DNA of 64,000 nucleotides, taken from the NCBI RefSeq assembly GCF_024105655.1, contig NZ_JAAAMH010000003.1, forward strand, positions 1-64,000, given 5' to 3'. The translations under genes and the position numbers were made by a program. The notes under the pieces were generated by a model. That model saw nothing but the letters and a program-made list of their open reading frames with translations, was not told the DNA's origin and did not search any database. Numbering within the stretch: position 1 is the stretch's first letter; each line of letters opens with the position of its first letter. The DNA is from Aliihoeflea sp. 40Bstr573. Its GTDB lineage: Bacteria; Pseudomonadota; Alphaproteobacteria; Rhizobiales; Rhizobiaceae. Below are positions 10,746 to 19,730 of this stretch, in pieces.

Positions 10746-12847
10746 GCGGTTTGCTCCAAAGTTTCGAAATCGCCGACCAGTAGCGCATCCGCGATGAATG
10801 CGCCGCGTTCGCACACGATTAGCGGGTTGATGTCGAGTTCCACGATCCGCCCCTCATTCTCGACGACGAAATCGCAAATGGCGAGGATGGCGTCGATCGC
10901 GGCCGCGACATCGCCTTTCGGGCGGCCGCGATAGCCGTCGAGGAGCGGGAAGAGCCTGAGCGATCGCAGCGCCGTTTCGATCTCGTCGCGGCTGGCGGGA
11001 AGCAGAAGCGTCGCGGCGTCTGCCAAGAGCTCGACGAGAACGCCGCCCGAGCCGATGGTCAGCAGCGCGCCGAAGACGGGATCGGGCGAGACGCCGACGA
11101 TGAGTTCGCCAACCGCGCCCTCGACCATGCGTTCGACATAGAGGCTCGCGCCAAGGGGCAAGAGGGCGGTCGCGGCGGCTTCGACCGCAGCGGCGTCGCG
11201 CAGGTTCAGCCGGACCGCTCCGTGCTCGGATTTGTGCGCGAGGCCAAGGGCCTTGAGCGCAACGGGGAACCCGAGGGCTTTGGCTGCGGTGACGGCTTCC
11301 GGTGCGGAGGATACGCGGCGACCGGCAGGAACGGAGAGATTGCGCGATGCGAAGAGCGATTTGGCGGATGCTTCGTCGAGGGTCTGGCACGGCGCGCCCG
11401 GCACTCGATTGCGGGCCATTTCTCCATCAAGAGGGGAGATCATGGACGTCAGGCCAGACGGTGGTGTCCGGGCCCAAACCGATCCCACGAACGCCGCCGC
11501 TTCCGCCGCAGCCATCGCTTCCTCAATGCCGTGCAATGGTACGATGCCGCGCGCGAGAAGTTCGTCCGCGTGTCCCTCGGAGAGATTCTCCGCCATCGAC
11601 GCCACGATTGCGCCGCGCGCACCGTTCGCCTTGAGCGCTGCTTCGAAGGCGCGCACTGTTGGCCACCAGTCGGCATCCGAGCAGCGGTCGGCGCGGGGGA
11701 AGTCGAGCACCAGCATGTTGAGGTCAAAGCCGCCCGCGATCATGGCGGTGAAGGTCGCGGTCATGGCCGGTTCGTCGTTCCAGATGAAGGTGTGGTAGTC
11801 GAGCGGATTGGCGAGCGCGACCAACGGGCCGAGCGTTGCCTTGACCTTGTCGCGATGCGACCCGCTGAGGGGCGGGAAGGTCACGGTGCGCCCGTCGGCG
11901 GCATCGGCCATCACCGACGCCTCGCCGCCCGAACAGCTCATCGAGGACAGCCGGTTGCCGGGTAGCGGCCCGGCGCCGTGGAGAAGTTTCAGCGTTTCGA
12001 GGAAGGCCGGGATCGAGTGCACGCGGGCAATGCCGAGGCGCTTCAGGATCGCTTCGGAGCCTGCTTCGGAACCCGCCAGCGACGCCGTATGCGAGATGGT
12101 CGCCGCGCGGGCCTGCTCAGAGCGGCCGACCTTCATCGCGACGATCGGCTTCTTCAGTTCGCGCGCGCGGGCCGCCAGGCGCTCGAAGCCAGGAACGGAA
12201 TCGAAGCCCTCGATGTGGAGACCGAGTACGGACACGCGCTCGTCCTCGATCAGGCCGAGCGCCATTTCCGACAGGCCGGTCTGGGCCTGGTTGCCCGCCG
12301 TCATCAGGAAGGCAACGGGCAGCCCGCGCGCTTGCATGGTCAGGTTGCAGGCGATGTTGGAAGATTGCGTGATGATCGCCGCGCCGCGCGCGCCCGGTGC
12401 CAGGCGCCGGCCGCCGTGCTGGTCAGGCCAGAGCAGGGCGCCGTCGGCGTAGTTGATCAGCCCGTAGCAATTCGGCCCGATGACGGGCATGTCGCCGGCG
12501 GCTTCGACGAGCTCGCGCTGAAGACGGGCACCGTCCGCGTCGTCCGCCTCGAGAAATCCGGCGGCGAACGAGATCGCTCCGCCGGCCTTGCGAGCCGCAA
12601 GCTCGCGCAGAATATCGATCGTGGCGAAGCGATTGACGCCGATGAAGGCCGCGTCCGGGGCACCCGGCAGGTCGGCGATGGAGCGGAAGGTTGGAACGCC
12701 TTCGATCTCGGTCCGGGTCGGGTGGACCGGCCAGATGTCGCCGGCAAATTCCATCTTGAGCGACTGCCTGACGACGTTGACCGCGAAAGCGCCGCCGCCG
12801 ACGACGGCGATGGAGCGCGGGCGAAGGAGACGTTCGAGGCGGGTCAT
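10742..12847 (-). CDS. ADP-forming acyl-CoA synthetase family protein
   Basis: A 701-residue protein of the NDP-forming acetyl-CoA synthetase/pimeloyl-CoA-synthetase-like family. It has a CoA-binding Rossmann domain (residues about 8-130, RPRSIAVVGGGAFAVNVV), two succinyl-CoA-ligase-like domains (phosphohistidine candidate in ATISHTASLAGSEA) and a C-terminal ATP-grasp domain (GFPVALKALGLAHKSEHGAV, ELDINPLIV). It joins CoA to a carboxylate at the cost of ATP. In this operon the likely substrate is gamma-butyrobetaine, crotonobetaine or carnitine, replacing the AMP-forming CaiC or the CaiB transferase. That substrate is inferred from neighbours only. Confidence 0.82.
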   Translation of the reverse strand: MTRLERLLRPRSIAVVGGGAFAVNVVRQSLKMEFAGDIWPVHPTRTEIEGVPTFRSIADLPGAPDAAFIGVNRFATIDILRELAARKAGGAISFAAGFLEADDADGARLQRELVEAAGDMPVIGPNCYGLINYADGALLWPDQHGGRRLAPGARGAAIITQSSNIACNLTMQARGLPVAFLMTAGNQAQTGLSEMALGLIEDERVSVLGLHIEGFDSVPGFERLAARARELKKPIVAMKVGRSEQARAATISHTASLAGSEAGSEAILKRLGIARVHSIPAFLETLKLLHGAGPLPGNRLSSMSCSGGEASVMADAADGRTVTFPPLSGSHRDKVKATLGPLVALANPLDYHTFIWNDEPAMTATFTAMIAGGFDLNMLVLDFPRADRCSDADWWPTVRAFEAALKANGARGAIVASMAENLSEGHADELLARGIVPLHGIEEAMAAAEAAAFVGSVWARTPPSGLTSMISPLDGEMARNRVPGAPCQTLDEASAKSLFASRNLSVPAGRRVSSAPEAVTAAKALGFPVALKALGLAHKSEHGAVRLNLRDAAAVEAAATALLPLGASLYVERMVEGAVGELIVGVSPDPVFGALLTIGSGGVLVELLADAATLLLPASRDEIETALRSLRLFPLLDGYRGRPKGDVAAAIDAILAICDFVVENEGRIVELDINPLIVCERGAFIADALLVGDFETLEQTA

Positions 12848-12873
12848 GCGGTGGAAGGGGTCTTTTGAAACGA

Positions 12874-13010
12874 CCCCCACCCTTTATCCCTCCCCACAAG
12901 GGGGAGGGAGACTTGGACATTGCATGCAAGCATTCGGCGCAGCTCTCGGTGGGATCGGCGCGATGCTGACGATTGCCCTCCCCCTTGTGGGGAGGGATAA
13001 AGGCTGGGGG
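12874..13010. repeat. paired rhizobial-type palindrome
   Basis: Two 35-base arms, 12874-12908 and 12976-13010, are inverted copies matching at 34 of 35 positions and separated by 67 bases. Each arm contains its own short palindrome around CCCTCCCC-ACA-AGGGGGAGGG. The element lies between two genes of one operon, so it would be transcribed into a very stable hairpin. Similar GC-rich palindromes are common between genes in Mesorhizobium-like genomes. Confidence 0.85.
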
Positions 13011-13034
13011 TTTGCAGCGCGGAGCCGGTCAAGT

Positions 13035-14198
13035 TCACCCTCCGACCGCCCGCAGCAGCGCGCGTGAGATGATGTGCCGCTGGATCTCGCTCGTGCCTTC
13101 CCAGATGCGTTCCACGCGCGCGTCGCGCCAGATGCGTTCGAGCGGCAGTTCGTCCATCAGCCCCATGCCGCCGTGGATCTGGATCGCTTCGTCGGCGACG
13201 AAGGCGAGCATCTCGCTGGCCTTCAGCTTCGCCATCGCCATGTCCATGTCGGTCACGGTGCCGGCGTCGTATTTCCAGCCGGCTTCCATCAGCATCAGGT
13301 CGGCCGCCTTCAGTTCGGTCGCCATGTCGGCGAGCTTGAACGAGACGCCCTGGAACTTGCCGATCTGCTGGCCGAACTGCTCGCGGCTCGCCGCCCATTC
13401 GACGGCGTGGCCGAGAGCGCGCTCGGCGCGGCCGATGCAGGTGGCGGCGACCTGGAGGCGCGTCGCGCCCAGCCAGGAATTGGCCACCTCGAATCCCTTG
13501 TGAACCTCACCTAGCACCTGGCTCGCCGGCAGGCGGCAATCGTCGAACTCCAGCACGGAATTGGTGTAGCCGCGATGCGAGACGTTCCGGTAGCCGTCGC
13601 GCACGGTGAAGCCGGGCGTGCCCTTGTCGACAAAGAAGGCGGTGATGCGCTTCTTTTTCCCGCGTGGGGTTTCTTCCTCGCCGGTGGCCATGAAGACGAT
13701 GGCGAAGTCGGCGAGGTCGGCATGGGAGATGAAGTGCTTGGTGCCGTTCAGCACCCAGTCGCCGCCATCCTGGCGCGCGCTCGCCTTCATGCCGCGCAGG
13801 TCGGAGCCGGCGCCGGGCTCGGTCATGGCGAGGCAGTCCCATTTTTCGCCGCGGATGCAGGGATAAAGATAGCGCTCCTTCTGCTCGTCGGTGCCAGCGA
13901 GAAGGATGTTCGAGGGGCGCGCGACGCAGGTCCAGTGCAACGCGTAATTGGCGCGGCCCAGTTCCTTTTCGTAGAGCAGCCAGGTCAGCGTATCGAGCCC
14001 CGCGCCGCCGACCTCCTCGGGCATGTTGGCCGCGTAAAGGCCAGCCGCGATGGCCTTTGCCTGAAGCTCCTTGACGAGGTCCATGCGCAGACGGCCGGTG
14101 CGTTCGACCTCGGCCTCGTGCGGATAGAGCTCGTTCTCGACGAAAGCGCGCGTCGTGTCGACGATGAGGCGCTGCTCTTCGGTCAGTGCGAAATCCAT
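13035..14198 (-). CDS. acyl-CoA dehydrogenase, butyrobetainyl-CoA candidate
   Basis: A 387-residue FAD-dependent acyl-CoA dehydrogenase. The family signatures are AMTEPGAGSDLRGMKA (FAD/substrate segment) and the C-terminal QIHGGMGLMDELPLERIWRDARVERIWEGTSEIQ region. The catalytic glutamate of many family members corresponds to the Glu of IWEGTSE, near residue 370. Within the operon it lies four bases after the carnitine dehydrogenase gene, so oxidation of gamma-butyrobetainyl-CoA to crotonobetainyl-CoA is the simplest role. This is inference. The ATG at 14198 gives the normal MDFALTEEQ start. Confidence 0.85.
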   Translation of the reverse strand: MDFALTEEQRLIVDTTRAFVENELYPHEAEVERTGRLRMDLVKELQAKAIAAGLYAANMPEEVGGAGLDTLTWLLYEKELGRANYALHWTCVARPSNILLAGTDEQKERYLYPCIRGEKWDCLAMTEPGAGSDLRGMKASARQDGGDWVLNGTKHFISHADLADFAIVFMATGEEETPRGKKKRITAFFVDKGTPGFTVRDGYRNVSHRGYTNSVLEFDDCRLPASQVLGEVHKGFEVANSWLGATRLQVAATCIGRAERALGHAVEWAASREQFGQQIGKFQGVSFKLADMATELKAADLMLMEAGWKYDAGTVTDMDMAMAKLKASEMLAFVADEAIQIHGGMGLMDELPLERIWRDARVERIWEGTSEIQRHIISRALLRAVGG

Positions 14199-14202
14199 GG
14201 CG

Positions 14203-15264
14203 TCACGCCTTCTTCTTTTTCCTGGGCTTTGCCGCCTTTGCCTTGGCGGCGGCATCGGAAAGGGGACTTGCCGCCTGGCCGAGGCGTTTGACGTAGGCCT
14301 CGTGCAGGTGCCCCGCGCCCCAGCCCTTGCCGTCGTTCTCCTTCGACAGCGCTTCTATGATGGCAACGAGATTGTCGTCGCGGATGCGCTCAAGCTCGCG
14401 GATCGACCACTGGCCGGATTGCGCGTCAGATTGCGTGGCGATCAGGTCGACGAGGTCGTCGTTGAATTCGGGAACGTCCATGAGCTTGGTCCACGGCCAG
14501 GCGAGCGCCGGGCCGAACTGCGCCATGAAGTGCCGCATGCCCGCCTCGCCGCCGGCGATCCGGTAGGTCTGGAACATGCCCATCTGCGCCCAGCGCAGGC
14601 CGAAGCCATAGCGCATGATGTCGTCTAGTTCCTCGACCGTGCAGACGCCGTCCTTGACGAGCCACAGCGCCTCGCGCCAGGCCGCCTCCAGAAGCCGGTT
14701 GCCGACGAAAGCATCGATCTCCTTGTTGAGAACGACGCATTTCATGCCGATGGAGGTGTAGGCCTCGCTCGCACGCTCCACAGCCTCCCGGCTCGTCTTC
14801 TCGCCAGGCACGATCTCGTTGATCGGAAGCAGATAGACGGGGTTGAAGGGGTGGGCGACGAGGAAGCGCTCGGGGTGCTTCATGTCGACGGCCATGTCGG
14901 TCGCCTTGAAGCCGGAGGTGGAGGAGCCGATGATCGCGTCGGGGGCAGCGGCGGTTTCGATCTCGGCCAGCGTCTTCAGCTTGACCTCGAGCCGTTCGGG
15001 TACGCTCTCCTGGATGAGGTCGGCATCTGCGACCGCTTCGACAATGGAACCGACAAAGGTCACGGTTCCTTCTTTCGGCAACCCCTTCTTCGCCATGCGC
15101 GTGTAGGCGTGGCGCGCATTGGTCATGACCTCGTCGACTTTGCGCCTTGCCTCGGGATGCGGGTCGAAGACGGCCACGTCGATGCCGTTGAGCGCGAGCC
15201 GCGCGATCCAGCCGCCGCCGATGACGCCGCCGCCGATGCAGGCGGCCTTCCTGATGACGGCCAT
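14203..15264 (-). CDS. lcdH: L-carnitine 3-dehydrogenase
   Basis: A 353-residue 3-hydroxyacyl-CoA-dehydrogenase-fold enzyme that oxidises L-carnitine to 3-dehydrocarnitine with NAD. The Rossmann motif IGGGVIGGGWIARL is at residues 9-22, the catalytic region is SSTSGFKATDM...HPFNPVYLLPINEIVPG, and the C-terminal helical domain follows. Some rhizobial homologues carry a fused C-terminal thioesterase for betainyl-CoA; this one lacks it and ends in a lysine-rich tail (AAKPRKKKKA). It lies four bases from the BKACE gene, its usual partner. Confidence 0.9.
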   Translation of the reverse strand: MAVIRKAACIGGGVIGGGWIARLALNGIDVAVFDPHPEARRKVDEVMTNARHAYTRMAKKGLPKEGTVTFVGSIVEAVADADLIQESVPERLEVKLKTLAEIETAAAPDAIIGSSTSGFKATDMAVDMKHPERFLVAHPFNPVYLLPINEIVPGEKTSREAVERASEAYTSIGMKCVVLNKEIDAFVGNRLLEAAWREALWLVKDGVCTVEELDDIMRYGFGLRWAQMGMFQTYRIAGGEAGMRHFMAQFGPALAWPWTKLMDVPEFNDDLVDLIATQSDAQSGQWSIRELERIRDDNLVAIIEALSKENDGKGWGAGHLHEAYVKRLGQAASPLSDAAAKAKAAKPRKKKKA

Positions 15265-15268
15265 GAGA

Positions 15269-16195
15269 TCAGTTCCCCTCTGCCGCCAGCGGCGCGCGTT
15301 TGGTCAGCTTGAGGCGCTTGCGCACCTCGTCCGGGCCGATGACGCGCGCGCCCATGTTCTCCACGATGGTCACGGCGCGCTCGACGAGCTGTGCGTTCGT
15401 TGCGAGCTCGCCCTTGCCCAGCCACAGATTGTCCTCCAGCCCGACGCGGACATTGCCGCCGGCGAGCACGGTTGCGGCGACATAGGCCATCTGGTTCCGG
15501 CCGAGCGCGAATGCCGACCAGTTCCAGTCCTTCGGGACGTTGTTGACCATCGCCATGAAGGTGTTCAGGTCGTCCGGGGCGCCCCACGGCACGCCCATGC
15601 AAAGTTGCACCAGTGCGTCGGGCGCCAGCACGCCTTCCTTGACCAGTTCCTTGGCGAACCAGAGATGGCCGGTGTCGAACGCCTCGATCTCGGGCTTGAC
15701 CCCCATCTTCGTCATCATGGCGCCCATGGCGCGCAGCATGCCGGGCGTGTTCGTCATCACGTAGTCGGCCTCGGCGAAATTCATCGTGCCGCAGTCGAGC
15801 GTGCAAATTTCCGGCAGGCACTGGCGCACATGCTCGACGCGCTCGGCGGCGCCCGCCATGTCGGTGCCCTGTTCCTTGAGCGGCAGCGGCCTTTCGGTCG
15901 AGCCGAACACCATGTCGCCGCCCATCCCGGCGGTGAGGTTCAGGACGACGTCAATGTCAGCATCGCGAATGCGCTCGGTCACCTCGCGATAAAGCGCGAT
16001 GTCGCGCCGTGGGGCGCCGGTCTCGGGATCGCGGACGTGGCAGTGGACGATCGCCGCGCCAGCCCTTGCCGCCTCGATCGCCGAATCCGCGATCTGTTTG
16101 GGCGAGCGTGGCACGTGGGGCGAGCGGTCCTGCGTGCCGCCGGAGCCGGTTACTGCGCAGGTGATGAAGACCTCGCGGTTCATTTCGAGCGGCAT
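15269..16195 (-). CDS. BKACE, 3-dehydrocarnitine cleavage enzyme
   Basis: A 308-residue DUF849/beta-keto acid cleavage enzyme, a Zn-dependent TIM barrel related to 3-keto-5-aminohexanoate cleavage enzyme. Zn-ligand motifs are AAIVHCHVRDPETG (His-x-His near residue 50) and, further on, EAFDTGHLWFA. In carnitine loci this family converts 3-dehydrocarnitine plus acetyl-CoA to betainyl-CoA and acetoacetate. The ATG at 16195 has an AGGAGG site seven bases upstream. It is the first gene of the minus-strand operon and is divergent from the CdhR-type regulator, which supports the carnitine assignment. Confidence 0.9.
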   Translation of the reverse strand: MPLEMNREVFITCAVTGSGGTQDRSPHVPRSPKQIADSAIEAARAGAAIVHCHVRDPETGAPRRDIALYREVTERIRDADIDVVLNLTAGMGGDMVFGSTERPLPLKEQGTDMAGAAERVEHVRQCLPEICTLDCGTMNFAEADYVMTNTPGMLRAMGAMMTKMGVKPEIEAFDTGHLWFAKELVKEGVLAPDALVQLCMGVPWGAPDDLNTFMAMVNNVPKDWNWSAFALGRNQMAYVAATVLAGGNVRVGLEDNLWLGKGELATNAQLVERAVTIVENMGARVIGPDEVRKRLKLTKRAPLAAEGN

Positions 16196-16270
16196 GGCAT
16201 TTCCTCCAATATTTCCGTCAGGTTCGCGTTCCTTGCGTTCGTGTGTTTTGCGATTTACGCATTGAAATTG
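16196..16270. promoter_or_regulatory. divergent BKACE/cdhR promoter region
   Basis: A 75-base A+T-richer gap between divergent genes that must hold both promoters. On the minus strand it contains ATCGCAAAAC and ACGCAAGG, about 15 bases apart, which may be weak AraC-type half-sites. I see no exact copy of the TGTCGC repeats found upstream of the ABC operon. Confidence 0.45.
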
Positions 16271-17248
16271 ATGAAAAACGAAAAGCACCCAATCTTTTTG
16301 CCTGATCCAGCGCCGCTTGCGGTGACGTTTCTCGTGCTGCCGGGGTGCTCGCTGATGTGCGTCGCCTCGGCCATAGATCCGTTGCGTGCGGCAAACCGGG
16401 TCTGTGGTCGTCAGGCCTTCGACTGGCGTGTGGTTTCGCTCGATGGGGAACCGCCCCAGACGACCAGCGGTCTTCCGATTGCCGTCTCCGGTACATTCGA
16501 CGCCGGCCGCACCGGCGATTTCGTCATCGCGATCGGCGGGTTCGGTTCGCGCGGCGCGCTCTCCGGGCCGGAGCTCGCCGCGTTCAAGCGGGCGGCAGGC
16601 GCCGCGCGTGCGGTCGGCGGCATCGAGGCGGGCGCCTGGGTGCTCGGCCATGCCGGACTTCTCGATGGGCGCGCGGCGACCACACACTGGGAAGACCTTG
16701 AGGACTTCGCCGCGGCCTTTCCCGAAGCCGACATTCGGCCCGACCGCTATGTGATCGACGGTCCCGTCATCACCGCAGGCGGCGCATCGCCGGGCTTCGA
16801 CTTGATGCTCCATCTCATCCGATCGCGGCTCGGCATGAGCGTCGCGCTCGATGTAGCGAGCGTCTTCATCTACGACCAGGCAAGGGCGGCAAGCGACGCG
16901 CAGCCGCTTGTCTCGCTTGGCCGGCTCGACGGCCACGACCCCCGGCTTGCCCAGGCCGTGCGGACCATGGAGGCCCATGTCGACCGGCCGCTGACCATCG
17001 CTGCGATCGCACGCCGTTCGAAACTGTCGGTGCGGACGATGGAGCAGGTTTTTGGTCGCGCCATCGGCGAGAGCCCCGGCGCGTACTATCTGAGATTGCG
17101 GCTGAGTGCAGCGCGGCGCCTGGTTCTCGATACGCGTGAGCCGATGGCGGACATTGCCGCGCGGACGGGATTTTCGAGTTCGGCCTCGTTTTCCCGCGCG
17201 TTCAGGCGGGCGTTCGGCAAGCCGCCGAGCGCGATGCGGCGGGGCTAG
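16271..17248 (+). CDS. cdhR: GlxA-type AraC regulator, CdhR-like
   Basis: A 325-residue regulator with an N-terminal DJ-1/PfpI-like domain (residues about 15-190) and a C-terminal AraC double helix-turn-helix (residues about 225-320, ending TGFSSSASFSRAFRRAFGKPPSAMR). The segment GGIEAGAWVLGHAGLLDGRAAT is typical of GlxA proteins such as CdhR, GbdR and ArgR. CdhR activates carnitine dehydrogenase genes in Pseudomonas, and this gene is divergent from BKACE-lcdH, so the same role is likely. The ribosome binding site is weak. Its TAG shares the palindrome CTAG with the stop of the convergent ABC gene. Confidence 0.85.
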   Translation: MKNEKHPIFLPDPAPLAVTFLVLPGCSLMCVASAIDPLRAANRVCGRQAFDWRVVSLDGEPPQTTSGLPIAVSGTFDAGRTGDFVIAIGGFGSRGALSGPELAAFKRAAGAARAVGGIEAGAWVLGHAGLLDGRAATTHWEDLEDFAAAFPEADIRPDRYVIDGPVITAGGASPGFDLMLHLIRSRLGMSVALDVASVFIYDQARAASDAQPLVSLGRLDGHDPRLAQAVRTMEAHVDRPLTIAAIARRSKLSVRTMEQVFGRAIGESPGAYYLRLRLSAARRLVLDTREPMADIAARTGFSSSASFSRAFRRAFGKPPSAMRRG

Positions 17249-18906
17249 TTCCCCGCAGCCGCCATGCGCCGCCCCGAGATTGCCTTTTCCAGCCAACCGA
17301 TCTCCATCTCGGGGACGGAAGAAAGGAGAAGCTGGGTGTAATCGTCATAGGGTGGTTGGAGAACTTTCGACTTCGGCCCGTAGCGTACGACCTCGCCGCG
17401 ATACATCACGGCGATCGAATCGGCGATGGCCCTGACGGTCGCAATGTCGTGGGTGATGAAAAGGTAGGAGACCTGCTCCTGCTTCTGCAGCTCCAGGAGC
17501 AGCTTGAGGATGCCATTGGCGACCAGCGGATCGAGCGCGCTCGTGACCTCGTCGCAGATGATCAGCTTCGGGTCGGCCGCAAGCGCGCGGGCGATGCAGA
17601 CGCGCTGCTTCTGGCCGCCGGAAAGCTCCGCCGGGTAGCGGTCGGCAAAGCCCCGGCCCATCTCGATCTTTTCGAGGAGTTCGTTGACGCGCCGATCGCG
17701 TTCCGCGCCGCGCAGGTTGAAATAAAATTCCAGCGGGCGTCCGATGATCGTGGCAACCGTTTGGCGCGGGTTCATCGCCACGTCCGCCATCTGGTAGATC
17801 ATCTGGAGTTCGCGCAAATCTTCGCGCTTTCGGTTGGCCAGACGCGCAGGCAATTCGCGCCCGTCGAAGGTGATCGAGCCTTCTTTGGGAGGCAGAAGAC
17901 CGGTGATGGCGCGCGCCAGCGTCGACTTGCCCGAGCCTGATTCGCCGACGACGGCGAGCGTCTGGCCCGACATGATGTCGACCGTCACGTTTTTCAGGAC
18001 GTCGATATGTCCGCCGCCATAGGCAGCCGTCACGTTCTTTACCGACAGGAGCGGGGTGCCTTCGGGCGCCTGTTCGTCATGCTCGACGTGATGAGCGGCA
18101 ACGAGCTGCTGGGTGTAGGTTTCCTTCGGCTCGTCGATGATCTGGCGCGTCTCGCCCCATTCCACCGTCTTGCCGTGGCGCAGCACCATGATCTCGTCGG
18201 AGACCTGCGCGACGACGGCAAGGTCGTGGGTGATGTAGAGAGCTGCAACGCCGGTGTCGCGGATCGCCTCCTTGATCGCGGCGAGGACGTCGATCTGCGT
18301 CGTCACGTCGAGCGCGGTCGTGGGTTCGTCAAAGATGATGAGGTCGGGTTCCGAGCACAGCGCCATCGCCGTCATCACGCGCTGGAGCTGGCCGCCGGAC
18401 ACCTGATGCGGGTAGCGTTTGCCGATGTTTTCAGGATCGGGAAGGGACAGCTTGCGGAACAGCTCGACCGCGCGCGCTTCGGCCTCGCGGCGCGAGGACA
18501 CGCCATGCTTCAAGGTGGCCTCCACGACCTGATCCATCAATTTGTGGGCGGGATTGAAGGCTGCCGCCGCGGACTGGGCGACATAGCAGACTTCGCGTCC
18601 GCGCAGGCGACGCACCTTGCGGTTGCCCTCCTTCAGCATGTCGCGACCGTTGACCAGCACCTCGCCGCCGGTGATCCGCACGCCGCCGCGGCCATAGGCC
18701 ATGGGCGAGAGGCCGATGGTGGACTTGCCGGCGCCCGACTCACCGATGAGTCCGAGGACCTTACCCTTGTGCAAGGTGAGCGAAACACCATCGACGATCG
18801 TGATGTCGTGCGGATCCTCGTCAGGCGGATAGACGGTCGCCTCGATCTTCAGATCGCGAATGTCGAGCAGCGGCGCGCCTTTGAGATTGGACTTTTGCTC
18901 AGGCAT
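17245..18906 (-). CDS. peptide-type ABC importer, fused dual ATPase
   Basis: A 553-residue protein with two ABC ATPase domains in tandem, equivalent to DppD and DppF fused. Domain 1 (about 15-270) has Walker [10 protein letters not shown], signature SGGQLQR and Walker [13 protein letters not shown]. Domain 2 (about 295-540) has [17 protein letters not shown] and [12 protein letters not shown]. It energises import by the two permeases encoded just upstream. The start overlaps the end of the permease gene by eight bases. The operon lies next to the carnitine genes and shares a candidate GlxA-type operator, which suggests a quaternary-amine or peptide substrate, but this is unproven. Confidence 0.9.
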   Translation of the reverse strand: MPEQKSNLKGAPLLDIRDLKIEATVYPPDEDPHDITIVDGVSLTLHKGKVLGLIGESGAGKSTIGLSPMAYGRGGVRITGGEVLVNGRDMLKEGNRKVRRLRGREVCYVAQSAAAAFNPAHKLMDQVVEATLKHGVSSRREAEARAVELFRKLSLPDPENIGKRYPHQVSGGQLQRVMTAMALCSEPDLIIFDEPTTALDVTTQIDVLAAIKEAIRDTGVAALYITHDLAVVAQVSDEIMVLRHGKTVEWGETRQIIDEPKETYTQQLVAAHHVEHDEQAPEGTPLLSVKNVTAAYGGGHIDVLKNVTVDIMSGQTLAVVGESGSGKSTLARAITGLLPPKEGSITFDGRELPARLANRKREDLRELQMIYQMADVAMNPRQTVATIIGRPLEFYFNLRGAERDRRVNELLEKIEMGRGFADRYPAELSGGQKQRVCIARALAADPKLIICDEVTSALDPLVANGILKLLLELQKQEQVSYLFITHDIATVRAIADSIAVMYRGEVVRYGPKSKVLQPPYDDYTQLLLSSVPEMEIGWLEKAISGRRMAAAGN

Positions 18907-19726
18907 TGCCGCGCCCTCCCTTCAAATCGGTGGTGCGGTTCAAGATCCAGTCGGCGACCAGATTGACCGAGATCGCCAGCGCCGCGATGGCACCAGCCGG
19001 GATCAGAGCGGCCGGAATGCCGAAGACGATGCCCTCGCGATTCTCGCGCACCATGCCGCCCCAGTCCGCATCCGGCGGCTGGACGCCCAGGCCAAGGAAG
19101 GAGAGGGCAGAAAGGAACAGGACCGCGTAGATGAAGCGCAGGCCAAGCTCCGACACGAGCGGCGAGAGTGCGTTGGGCAGGATCTCGCGGAAAATGATCC
19201 AGCGCGTGCCTTCGCCGCGCAGCTTGGCCGCCTCGACGAAATCCATAACGTTGATGTCGACCGCGACCGCGCGCGACAGGCGGTAGACGCGGGTCGAATC
19301 CAGGATCCCCATGACGAGGATCAGGATCGGGATCGTCGATGGCAGGACGGAGAGCACCACGAGGCCGAAGATCAGCGTGGGGATCGACATCAGGAGATCG
19401 ACGAAGCGCGACATCAGCGTGTCGAACCAGCCGCCGATGACCGCTGCCATGAAGCCGAGGATCGAGCCGAGCGTGAAGGCGAGCGCGGTGGAAGCGACGG
19501 CGATGAAGACGGTGATCCGTGCGCCGTAGATCATGCGCGAAAGCAGGTCGCGACCCAGATTGTCCGTGCCGAGCCAGAATTGCGCGGAGGACGGCTCCCA
19601 CACACCGCCGAGGACTCGCGATCCGGGGTAGGGCGCGATCCAGGGCGCGAAGATCGCGACGATGAGAAGAACGACGGTGACGAAAAGGCCGATCGCCGCG
19701 CCGATGGGCATGCGCTTGAACATCAT
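18899..19726 (-). CDS. ABC permease, DppC-like
   Basis: A 275-residue inner-membrane permease of the oligopeptide/dipeptide type, with an N-terminal transmembrane helix (GLFVTVVLLIVAIFAPWI), the DppC-typical phrase FWLGTDNLGRDLLSR, and the EAA loop near DFVEAAKLRGEGTRWIIFREILPNA. About six membrane helices are visible. It overlaps the ATPase gene by eight bases and begins four bases after the other permease, so it is in the middle of the operon. Confidence 0.9.
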   Translation of the reverse strand: MMFKRMPIGAAIGLFVTVVLLIVAIFAPWIAPYPGSRVLGGVWEPSSAQFWLGTDNLGRDLLSRMIYGARITVFIAVASTALAFTLGSILGFMAAVIGGWFDTLMSRFVDLLMSIPTLIFGLVVLSVLPSTIPILILVMGILDSTRVYRLSRAVAVDINVMDFVEAAKLRGEGTRWIIFREILPNALSPLVSELGLRFIYAVLFLSALSFLGLGVQPPDADWGGMVRENREGIVFGIPAALIPAGAIAALAISVNLVADWILNRTTDLKGGRGNA

Positions 19727-19730
19727 CGCG

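Noticed and set aside
15119-16270. A long N-terminal extension of the CdhR-like regulator
   Set aside because: The frame is open for 384 codons upstream of 16271, but it is antisense to BKACE and carnitine dehydrogenase; the domain start and divergent promoter place the real start at 16271.
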